A stretch of 64,000 nt of DNA from Deltaproteobacteria bacterium (GTDB lineage Bacteria; Desulfobacterota; RBG-13-43-22): contig JACQYK010000065.1 in NCBI GenBank assembly GCA_016208255.1, positions 1 to 64,000 of the forward strand, in the 5' to 3' direction. Made by a program: the position numbers and the translations under genes. The notes below the pieces were generated by a model that was not told the origin of the DNA, did not search any database, and was given only the letters and a program-made list of their open reading frames with translations. This document shows, one piece after another, positions 56,261-64,000 of the stretch; positions within the stretch are counted from its first letter, which is position 1; every line of letters begins with the position of its first letter.

Positions 56261-57207
56261 GTCTTTCTTTGCCTGAACAATTTCCGGATTAAAACCGGCG
56301 TGCCTTCTAAAATTCCCTCGGGCATGAATAATAAGATGGCTAAAAGGATCGCCCCATAAACCAGAATGTCATATTGATTAAAAACGCGCAAATATTCCGG
56401 CAGGAAAGTCAACAAGGAGGCCCCCAACAGGGCCCCCCAAATATTATGGATCCCCCCGATGACCCCCATCAGAAGAAACATGACGGAAACCATCAGACCG
56501 AAATTGTTGGGGGAGATAAAGGAAACAAAGTGGGCATAAAGACTTCCGGAAATAGAGGCAAAAACAGCGCTCAGGACAAAAACCTGAATTTTCAATAAGG
56601 ATAAGTTGACCCCCATGGCGCTGGCCGCGGTTTCGCTGCCGTGCATGGAACGCAGGGCCCGACCGATCCGGGAGTGAATAAGGTTTAAGGAAAAAAAGAG
56701 GGCCAGAAGATTAATGCCCCAGACCAGGTAATAAAATCGAAAGCTGGAATTGAACTTAAAATTTCCCAGGTGGATGCCCGGGATATTGGACAGGCCCGAA
56801 GGACCGCCTGTTAATTCCATCATCTCATTGAAAATAATAAAAACAATCTCCCCGATTCCCAGGGTGGCCACGGCCAGATAATGCCCTTTGAGCCTCAAAG
56901 CCGGGATGCCCACGATGATAGCCACGATAATCGATAAAAGGATCCCGACCAGGAAGGCCAAATGGATCGAATAACCAAAGTGGGTCGTCAAAACCCCCGT
57001 ACAATAAGCCCCGATGCCGTAGAAGGCGGCATGCCCCAGAGAAATCTGCCCGGCATAGCCCATCAACAAGCTGAGTCCCATGACAATCAAACCGTTAAGG
57101 CCCATAAAGATCAGGACACTGAGATAATAGTCGCCACGGATAAACAAAGGAACTGCGGCCACGGCGATGGTCAAGGACAGAAGTTTAAAATAGTTTTTTC
57201 TACCCAT
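56257..57207 (-). CDS. livM: ABC transporter permease LivM
   Basis: GYAGQISLGHAAFYGIGAY, polytopic. Confidence 0.95.
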   Translation of the reverse strand: MGRKNYFKLLSLTIAVAAVPLFIRGDYYLSVLIFMGLNGLIVMGLSLLMGYAGQISLGHAAFYGIGAYCTGVLTTHFGYSIHLAFLVGILLSIIVAIIVGIPALRLKGHYLAVATLGIGEIVFIIFNEMMELTGGPSGLSNIPGIHLGNFKFNSSFRFYYLVWGINLLALFFSLNLIHSRIGRALRSMHGSETAASAMGVNLSLLKIQVFVLSAVFASISGSLYAHFVSFISPNNFGLMVSVMFLLMGVIGGIHNIWGALLGASLLTFLPEYLRVFNQYDILVYGAILLAILLFMPEGILEGTPVLIRKLFRQRKT

Positions 57208-57232
57208 AGGCGGACGTTTACCTCTTCGAGGT

Positions 57233-58144
57233 TTAAAACTGTTTTACCTTCCCCACTTCTTCACTGCCGAATAGGCCACTGGGTTTGATAAAAAGGACCA
57301 GAATCAAAATAATCAGGGCAATGGCATCCTTGAAACCGGAAGAGATAAAACCGGCTGAAAAGGATTCAATGATCCCGATAATGAATCCGGCCACTACGGC
57401 CCCGGTACCCAATCCCAATCCCCCAAGAACCGCGGCACAGAATCCTTTTAAGGCCAGTAAAGGGCCACGATCGTATTCCATCAAGGCAATAGGGGTGATG
57501 CTGGCACCGGCGATGGCCCCCAAGGTGGCACTGAGGGCAAAAGAAAGCAGGATCATTTTGGAAACATTGATCCCCACCAGGCTGGCCGCCAGGCGGTTTC
57601 CGGCACAGGCGCTCATGGCTTTACCGGTTATCGTTCTATTGAAGAACAGGTTCATTAAGATTACGGTTAGCAGGGAAAGACCCAGGACCCAGAAAACCTG
57701 TGGAAGAATCGCCGCCCCGGCAAACAATATGGGCTTTCCTGAGGAAAAAGGCGGAAGGCTATAAGGCTCCTTTCCCCAGATAAACATGGCGATGCCGCGG
57801 AAGAAAATAGAGACAGCCACGGTGACGATAATCAGGGTAATCAGAGAGGTTTGTTTCAGGGGGTTGATGAACACCCGTTCATAGATCATTCCAATAATCG
57901 TGACCAGGGCCAGGGTAATAAAAAAAGCCAGGACCATGGGAATTCTCAAGGTGGCGGTTAAAAAGACCATGATCAATCCGCCGAACATGACGAATTCCCC
58001 CTGAGCCAGATTGATGATCCCGGTGGCATTATAAATGATCGTGAACCCCAATCCGACCATGGCATAGATGCTGCCCAGGGTTAATCCGGTTACCAGATAT
58101 TGAATGATTTGACTCTGAAGGTCCATCGATCTCCTTAACCTCAA
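57233..58144 (-). CDS. livH: ABC transporter permease LivH
   Basis: GLTLGSIYAMVGLGFTIIYNATGIINLAQGEF. Confidence 0.95.
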   Translation of the reverse strand: MRLRRSMDLQSQIIQYLVTGLTLGSIYAMVGLGFTIIYNATGIINLAQGEFVMFGGLIMVFLTATLRIPMVLAFFITLALVTIIGMIYERVFINPLKQTSLITLIIVTVAVSIFFRGIAMFIWGKEPYSLPPFSSGKPILFAGAAILPQVFWVLGLSLLTVILMNLFFNRTITGKAMSACAGNRLAASLVGINVSKMILLSFALSATLGAIAGASITPIALMEYDRGPLLALKGFCAAVLGGLGLGTGAVVAGFIIGIIESFSAGFISSGFKDAIALIILILVLFIKPSGLFGSEEVGKVKQF

Positions 58145-58240
58145 GGTATAAGGTATGAGGTATAAGGTTTAAGGTAAAGAAATTCACTATTTCCTTGAGA
58201 ATCCTTCCAGACCTTGAACCTTACACCTTACACCTTGGAC
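58142..58240. repeat. two degenerate heptamer repeat tracts (livK-livH spacer)
   Basis: caaggtataaggtatgaggtataaggtttaaggt ... ccttgaaccttacaccttacaccttggacc. Confidence 0.75.
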
Positions 58241-58249
58241 CATTTTTTA

Positions 58250-59464
58250 TTATTTGGCGAATTCCCAGTCGCCTTTAACAACGGTAATCATTTCAAAAGC
58301 GGTATGGTCTAATCCCGTGTGATCCGCCGGGGACATATTGAAAATCCCCCCGGTACCGGGCCAGTTCTTGATCTGGGTTTCCAGGTAATCGCGGATCTTG
58401 GCCTTGTCTGTCCCGACCTTCTTCAGGGCATTTACGACAATATAGATGGCATCATAGGCATGGCCTCCAAAGGTGGAAACCTCGGACTTAAAGCGCTTTT
58501 CATATTCCGGGACATATTTGGAAACGACCTCATACTGGGGATGGTTTTTCGATAGTTTTTCCCAGCCCACCACCCTGCCCAAGGGAGCGATTACCCCTTC
58601 AGCAGCACCGCCGGCCAATTCTATATTTTTCTTGCTTCCATAACCATGGCTCTGGTAAAGAGGAATTCCCAAGGACAAAGCCTTCCAGTTTTTGGTAACG
58701 ATAACCAGGGTCGGCCCTATCGACCAGTTAATAACGGCCTGGGCCCCGCTGGCCTTGATCCGGGTGAGTTGGGCGGTCATATCTGAATCCTTGGGACCGT
58801 AGACTTCATCCGCAACAAGAGAGATGCCATACTTAGGCGCCAACCGCTTTAATTCCCCCCTCCCCGCACTTCCAAAACCGTCGGAAACGGTGACAAGCCC
58901 TACCTTGGTGATCCCCTTTTTTTTCATGTAATTATAAATAGCTTCAACGGCCAGGGTGTCGGTTTGGGGGGTTTTGAAAATCCAGGGACGCTGAACTTTT
59001 GGGATTTCAAAGGCGGCCCGGGGGCTCTCGACGATCCGTTTATACTCTTCTGCCGGAGTGACGATCTGACTGGCCGCAGCCATGGAAATCATGGGGATGG
59101 GACCGGTGGGCGGTTTTTCACAAATATTGGCCATGGCCATGGACTCCCCCGATGTTGAAGAACCGATGATCACCACTACCTGGTCCTTTTCGATCAGCTT
59201 CTTGGTGGCCAGAACGGCCACATCGGGCGCGCTTTTAGAATCTTCGATGATGATTTCAAGAGGTCGCCCATTGATACCCCCCGCTTTATTGACCCATTCC
59301 TGAACCATCAGGGCGGTATTTTTCTCCGGTTCACCTAACCAGGAAGCTCCTCCGGTAATAGAGGCCACAAATCCAATCTTAATGGGGTCGGCCGCAGGCA
59401 AAGAACCAATCAGTCCAAAAAGCAACAATCCAGTAATCCATAAAATTAAAACATTTTTTTTCAT
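58250..59464 (-). CDS. Liv-type ABC transporter substrate-binding protein
   Basis: MKKNVLILWITGLLLFGLIGSLPAADPIKIGFVASITGGASWLGEPEKNTALMV; start moved to internal Met of ORF 58250-59545. Confidence 0.93.
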   Translation of the reverse strand: MKKNVLILWITGLLLFGLIGSLPAADPIKIGFVASITGGASWLGEPEKNTALMVQEWVNKAGGINGRPLEIIIEDSKSAPDVAVLATKKLIEKDQVVVIIGSSTSGESMAMANICEKPPTGPIPMISMAAASQIVTPAEEYKRIVESPRAAFEIPKVQRPWIFKTPQTDTLAVEAIYNYMKKKGITKVGLVTVSDGFGSAGRGELKRLAPKYGISLVADEVYGPKDSDMTAQLTRIKASGAQAVINWSIGPTLVIVTKNWKALSLGIPLYQSHGYGSKKNIELAGGAAEGVIAPLGRVVGWEKLSKNHPQYEVVSKYVPEYEKRFKSEVSTFGGHAYDAIYIVVNALKKVGTDKAKIRDYLETQIKNWPGTGGIFNMSPADHTGLDHTAFEMITVVKGDWEFAK

Positions 59465-59997
59465 TTTCCGGTTTCCTTTCAAAAAAGTTTCTTTTGATTT
59501 TGTTGGTCCTCTTTTGGAAATAGCTAAGTTAGATTCTAAAATCATAAGTCTGAGAATTTATCTCTCCCCTTGGTCCGTCTCGCAATTTCAAATAGGTTTG
59601 GTTAGTTTTAAGATTAGACCCCTCCTTTCTTTTTTTTCTATTGCTATATCTCCGGATTAAGTAACACCTAAAAAACATGCTCCAAAATTATTATTCTTGG
59701 AGAGGACTGGAAGATTGACAGAATTGAACTGAACCGGCCGGGCATTCTTTAAAGAAAATCCTCTTTCTTAAAAAGTTTGTGAATATATACCCCCAAATTA
59801 CTGTACTAAATATCGAATTTTAAGAAACATGTCAAGTTTATAAAGTAGCAGGAAACTAGTGGTTTAAACCAATTAGTGGTAGTGTAAGCGGAAGCGGTGA
59901 ATTTTCTTTACCGGATATCAGATTGGGCCTGGAGGAGCCTACCCGGGAACAACTATTGATTTTTCCAACCTAATTGATTTTGAAAAAAAATAAACAC

Positions 59998-60026
59998 TTG
60001 ACATGAAAAATCCTTTATTATATGAG
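59998..60026 (+). promoter_or_regulatory. candidate sigma70-like promoter for etfBA
   Basis: TTGACA-N17-TATGAG; -10 box is weak. Confidence 0.35.
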
Positions 60027-60145
60027 GAATGAGATTTCCTTCACAAACGGATCCATGGGAAGCAGGAGAGGACTTGAAACAGGAGATTGTTAATTAAACC
60101 CGACCCTTCCAAGGTTATTGGAGAAGGGCAGAAAAGGAGGAAGAA

Positions 60146-60940
60146 GTGAATATATTGGTCTGCATCAAACAAGTACCGGATACCGAGAGCCAGATTAAAA
60201 TTGATTCCGGAGGGAAAGGGATTCAAACCGGCGACATTAAATGGGTCATGAATCCCTATGATGAATTCGGGGTGGAAGAAGCCCTGCGGATTAAAGAAAA
60301 AGCAGGAGGCAAGGTAACCGTGATAGGTGTTGGTCCTCAAAGAGTTGTGGAATCTTTACGGACCGCCTTGGCTATGGGGGCGGACGAGGCCATTCATGTG
60401 GATGACCCGGCCGCTGACGGCGGAGATGCCCTGGCCACCGCCCGTGTCCTGGCTGGGGCCGTCAAAGCGGTGCCTTTTGATCTTATTTTCTGCGGCCAGC
60501 GAGCCGTGGATGACGATAATGCCCAGGTGGGGGCGGCCTTATCCGAATTGTTGCAAATCCCTTTATTGTCGGTCATCACCAAAGTGGAAATTTCAGACGA
60601 CAAAGCCAAGGTCAAGGTTCAGCGTCCGGTGGAAGGGGCCACTTGGGTCTTTGAAGCCCCGTTGCCGGCTTTAATAACCACTCAAAAAGGCTTGAACGAA
60701 CCCCGCTATGCTTCTTTACCGGGAATCATGAAGGCCAAAAAAAAGCCTATGGCGGCCAAGAAATTGGGGGACCTAGGCCTTTCTCCCGATCAGGTCGGTC
60801 AAGCGGGCTCCAAGTTGACAATCCGGTCCTTGACCCCGCCCCCCGAACGAAAGGCGGGCAAGATTATTGAAGGAGAAACCGCCCAGGAGAAGGGAATTAT
60901 CCTGGTCAGACTATTACGTGAAGAAGCCAAAATTATTTAG
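60146..60940 (+). CDS. etfB: electron transfer flavoprotein beta subunit (GTG start)
   Basis: MNILVCIKQVPDTESQIKI...FCGQRAVDDDNAQVGAALSELL. Confidence 0.95.
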   Translation: MNILVCIKQVPDTESQIKIDSGGKGIQTGDIKWVMNPYDEFGVEEALRIKEKAGGKVTVIGVGPQRVVESLRTALAMGADEAIHVDDPAADGGDALATARVLAGAVKAVPFDLIFCGQRAVDDDNAQVGAALSELLQIPLLSVITKVEISDDKAKVKVQRPVEGATWVFEAPLPALITTQKGLNEPRYASLPGIMKAKKKPMAAKKLGDLGLSPDQVGQAGSKLTIRSLTPPPERKAGKIIEGETAQEKGIILVRLLREEAKII

Positions 60941-60956
60941 TGAAGGAGAAAAGGCT

Positions 60957-61940
60957 ATGGCAAAAGGAATATTGGTTATTGCAGAACAAAGAGGGGGAAC
61001 CCTCCGCAAGATATCGTTTGAGCTGGTCAGTGAAGGACGACGTCTGGCTGATCAATCGGGAGAGCCTTTGGCGGTCGCCGTCTTAGGTCATCAGATTAAC
61101 GAAGAAGCCAAGAAACTGGCCGCTTATGGGGCGGAAACCATTTATGTGGCCGACGCCCCGGAATTAGCGGACTATACCCCGGAGGCTTTTACCGCGGTTT
61201 TAAGTGAACTTATTAAAACCAAGGAGCCGGATATGGTATTGGGAGGGGCCAGTCAACAAGGAAAAGAGCTGACCGCCAAATTGGCGGCCCGACTGGAGAC
61301 CGGATTGGCTATGGATTGTGTGGGATTGCGGCTGGAAGACGGATTATTGATCGCCAGGCGTCCCCTGTACGCCGGGAAAGTCTATGCCGATGTGGTTTGT
61401 GAAACAGCCCGGCCCCAGATGGTTTCCTGCCGTCCGAATGTTTTTTCGATCCTGGAGCCCGATGCCTCCCGAACCGCTGAAGTGGTGGCGATTGCGGTTT
61501 CCATCAAACCCGAAGATCTGCGGACAAAACTGGTGGAAGAACTGGCCGATCAGAGTGGTAAAGTGGATTTGACCGAAGCCACTTGTATCGTTTCCGGAGG
61601 CCGGGGAATGAAAGATTCGGTGAACTTCGTCATCCTGGAAAAATTGGCCGAGGTGATAGGTGCGACCGTCGGAGCCTCCCGCTCGGCGGTGGATGCCGGG
61701 TGGAGACCCCAGAGTGACCAGGTCGGCCAAACCGGCAAAGTGGTCAACCCCAATCTTTATGTCGCCTGCGGTATTTCGGGGGCTATTCAGCATCTGGCCG
61801 GCATGGGCTCTTCCAAGGTTATTGTCGCCGTCAATAAAGATCCGGATGCCCCGATTTTTCAGAAGGCGGACTACGGGATCGTCGGGGATCTTTTTGAAGT
61901 CGTTCCGATCCTGGAAGAAGAATTCAAAAAGATTATGTAA
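60957..61940 (+). CDS. etfA: electron transfer flavoprotein alpha subunit
   Basis: ILVIAEQRGGTLRKISFELV...VSGGRGMKD...VGASRSAVDAGWRPQSDQVGQTGKVVNPNLYVACGISGAIQHLAGM. Confidence 0.96.
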   Translation: MAKGILVIAEQRGGTLRKISFELVSEGRRLADQSGEPLAVAVLGHQINEEAKKLAAYGAETIYVADAPELADYTPEAFTAVLSELIKTKEPDMVLGGASQQGKELTAKLAARLETGLAMDCVGLRLEDGLLIARRPLYAGKVYADVVCETARPQMVSCRPNVFSILEPDASRTAEVVAIAVSIKPEDLRTKLVEELADQSGKVDLTEATCIVSGGRGMKDSVNFVILEKLAEVIGATVGASRSAVDAGWRPQSDQVGQTGKVVNPNLYVACGISGAIQHLAGMGSSKVIVAVNKDPDAPIFQKADYGIVGDLFEVVPILEEEFKKIM

Positions 61941-62199
61941 TAAATCAGGCAATAGGCAAGGGGCAATAGGCGATGCAGGACGAGAAAATCTTGTAACTTA
62001 TTGCCCCGTTTTCATCGCTTATGCCCCCCTTAGAATCCTTTTTTATACCTCGCAATTCTTACTGCTTTTTATTTGTCTTAAGAAAGAATCCCTCCCTTTT
62101 TTTCAACCTGACATTTAGCCACCGGGGTCAACATCCCCAAGGTAAAGTTTCCTTTTCCCTTATTAATGTCATTTTGCCGTAAGGAATAATAAAAAGGGA

Positions 62200-63999
62200 T
62201 CAAATATTCTCGACGGTAGGTCTTTTTAATTTCAAGCTGAGTTTGTCTCCCGGTTTGATGGTCTCTTTAGCCGAAAGATGATTCCAGGTTCGAATTTGAT
62301 GGGGGGTGGTATTGAACTTTTGAGCGATTTCGGATAAGCTGTCGCCTTTTTTGACGGTATAGTTAACCAGTTTTATCCGGCCGGTTGTTTCCACTTTTGT
62401 TTTCTTGAAGTTTGGTTTTCCCGATTTCCCGTTTTTCTTGGGCTCATCCCGGTCCGGATTACCCTTGCCTATAAACAGGGTTAAAGTTTTCCCTTGTTGG
62501 ATTTTGCGGTCTCCTTTGACATTATTCCACTTCTTGATCATCGAAACCTCAACATCAAATTTTTCGGCGATGGAGGCCAGGGAATCCCCTTTCTTGATCT
62601 GATATCGAAGGCGAAGGGGGGAGGCGTTCTTTTCGTTTCCCCTGTTAGCGGCCACGGCAGATCTCCCTCCCCGGCTCTTTCGGGAAGCTCGCTTCGATAT
62701 CATCTTTTCAGCCAGGTTCTCTTGATCGATCGACTCGAGGTCAGTAGAAATTCCCTGGGCCCCGGTTTTCTTGGGTATCAACAAAACCAGACCCGCCTCA
62801 AGCCGGCTGTGGGGCTTGATCCGATTGGCCCGGGCAATGACACTGGCCTTAACACCGTATCTTTGGGAAATGGAGGCCAGTCGCTCCCCCTTCCTGATCC
62901 GGTGTTCGGCATAGATCACCCGCGGTTTCGGTTTGATCAGCTGGGCATAATTTTCCAGGAGTTTTTCTCTGGTCCCATGAGGAATTCGAATCGTATAGTC
63001 GGAGACCCCCGGCGGGGTGACCCATCTCTTCAGTTCCGGGTTCAGATCAACAATCGTATCCACGTCCTCGCCTATGGCCGCGGCAACATCCTTCAATTCC
63101 ACATTGCCGGGAACGGTGGCCTCATCAAAGGTCAGGGGGGGTTGGTAGGAAATTTTTGAAAATCCGTATTTCTCAGGTTCCTTAGCTATCAGGGCCGCCG
63201 CGATCATCTTGGGGACATATTGTTTGGTTTCCTCTTTGATATAATGACAATGGTCGGCCGAAATTTCCCAAAAATTACTGGCATTATACATGGCCAGGGC
63301 CCTGGAAATTTTTCCTTCCCCGGCATTATATCCGGCGGCAGCCAGATACCAGGAGCCAAACCGGTTATAGAGATCGGACAGGTGTTGAGCGGCGGCCCGG
63401 GTTGATTTAATCGGGTCTTTGCGTTCATCCACCCAGGAATTTACCCGAAGTCCGTATCGTTCCCCCGTTTCCCGGATAAACTGCCAGGGCCCTACCGCAT
63501 GAGCGCGGGAATAGGCTTTGGTACTGAAACCGCTCTCAATCATGGCCAGATAGATCAAATCCTCCGGCAGATGGTGTTCCCGTAATATTTTTTTCATCAT
63601 CGACATATAACGGGTGGAACGTCCCATCCATAAGGTAAAACGGTTACGGAGCTTGGTTTGAAAATAATCAATAAAGTATTCCACCTGATCGTTAATTACG
63701 ATGGGAAAGTCAAAGGGAGCCCTTATCTTTTCATCCCCACCCTTTTCCAGCTCTTTGAGTTCAAGGATAACCTTTTCCTTGATCTCTTCCCGTGAGGGTT
63801 TGATCACCGGAGGAATTTCACCCGGCCCCCTTTCCCCCTTGTCTTCTTCCGACAAAAGAGGCGGGGTAAAGTCCAACACCGAGGTTGGCAACGGGATTGA
63901 ATCGGAGATTTTTGAGGGACTGGAGGGCATGGAATCGAGATCCGGCATCAATTCCGGTATCGGAGTGGAGGAAGACCTGCTGGAATTGGGAGGAGTCAA
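62200..63999 (-). CDS. MltD-like lytic transglycosylase with LysM repeats (runs off window)
   Basis: MIESGFSTKAYSRAHAVGPWQFIRETGERYGL, AAAGYNAGEGKISRAL, LysM-like KKGDSLSEIAQKFNTTPHQIRTWN. Confidence 0.93.
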   Translation of the reverse strand: MTPPNSSRSSSTPIPELMPDLDSMPSSPSKISDSIPLPTSVLDFTPPLLSEEDKGERGPGEIPPVIKPSREEIKEKVILELKELEKGGDEKIRAPFDFPIVINDQVEYFIDYFQTKLRNRFTLWMGRSTRYMSMMKKILREHHLPEDLIYLAMIESGFSTKAYSRAHAVGPWQFIRETGERYGLRVNSWVDERKDPIKSTRAAAQHLSDLYNRFGSWYLAAAGYNAGEGKISRALAMYNASNFWEISADHCHYIKEETKQYVPKMIAAALIAKEPEKYGFSKISYQPPLTFDEATVPGNVELKDVAAAIGEDVDTIVDLNPELKRWVTPPGVSDYTIRIPHGTREKLLENYAQLIKPKPRVIYAEHRIRKGERLASISQRYGVKASVIARANRIKPHSRLEAGLVLLIPKKTGAQGISTDLESIDQENLAEKMISKRASRKSRGGRSAVAANRGNEKNASPLRLRYQIKKGDSLASIAEKFDVEVSMIKKWNNVKGDRKIQQGKTLTLFIGKGNPDRDEPKKNGKSGKPNFKKTKVETTGRIKLVNYTVKKGDSLSEIAQKFNTTPHQIRTWNHLSAKETIKPGDKLSLKLKRPTVENI

Positions 64000-64000
64000 A

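Noticed and set aside
42324-58240. Regular short repeats considered as CRISPR arrays
   Set aside because: The units are 7-nt direct tandem tracts without spacers; no cas genes in the window.
60041-60340. Minus-strand 99-aa ORF overlapping etfB
   Set aside because: Antisense shadow of a clear EtfB; no domain signal.

Overview
The window reads as an anaerobe-type chromosome segment (Desulfobacterota-like by gene content; this is an inference), with almost all large CDSs on the minus strand. Positions 1-25 kb form an accessory zone: dienelactone hydrolases, at least five toxin-antitoxin loci or remnants, a giant STAND/MalT-like ATPase with a SARP-type output domain present as one intact and two decayed copies, and several pseudogenes. 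Positions 25.8-39.5 kb form a carboxylate/CoA-thioester catabolic block: MDR reductase, acyl-CoA dehydrogenase, three acyl-CoA ligases, a TAXI-TRAP transporter, a two-subunit NDP-forming acyl-CoA synthetase and a GntR regulator. Positions 39.7-54.6 kb are the most interesting part: a redox gene cluster with a GlcD/CCG oxidase, a GcvH/LbpA-like lipoyl carrier, HdrB, HdrC, two split HdrA-like flavoproteins, MetF, MetV, an MvhD with an in-frame UGA, a further HdrA, and a 961-aa HdrA-GltD fusion. The UGA in MvhD replaces a conserved Cys and is followed by a small hairpin, so the gene is best read as a selenoprotein. Positions 54.8-62 kb hold a Liv-type ABC transporter divergent from etfBA, and the window ends in an MltD-like LysM transglycosylase. 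Several repeat families invade or flank genes in the redox cluster: a RAYT gene with perfect 28-bp inverted repeats, an 85-bp repeat translated in two proteins, heptamer tracts, and nested palindromes. Several catabolic and C1 genes appear to carry internal deletions. No tRNA, rRNA or CRISPR was seen.
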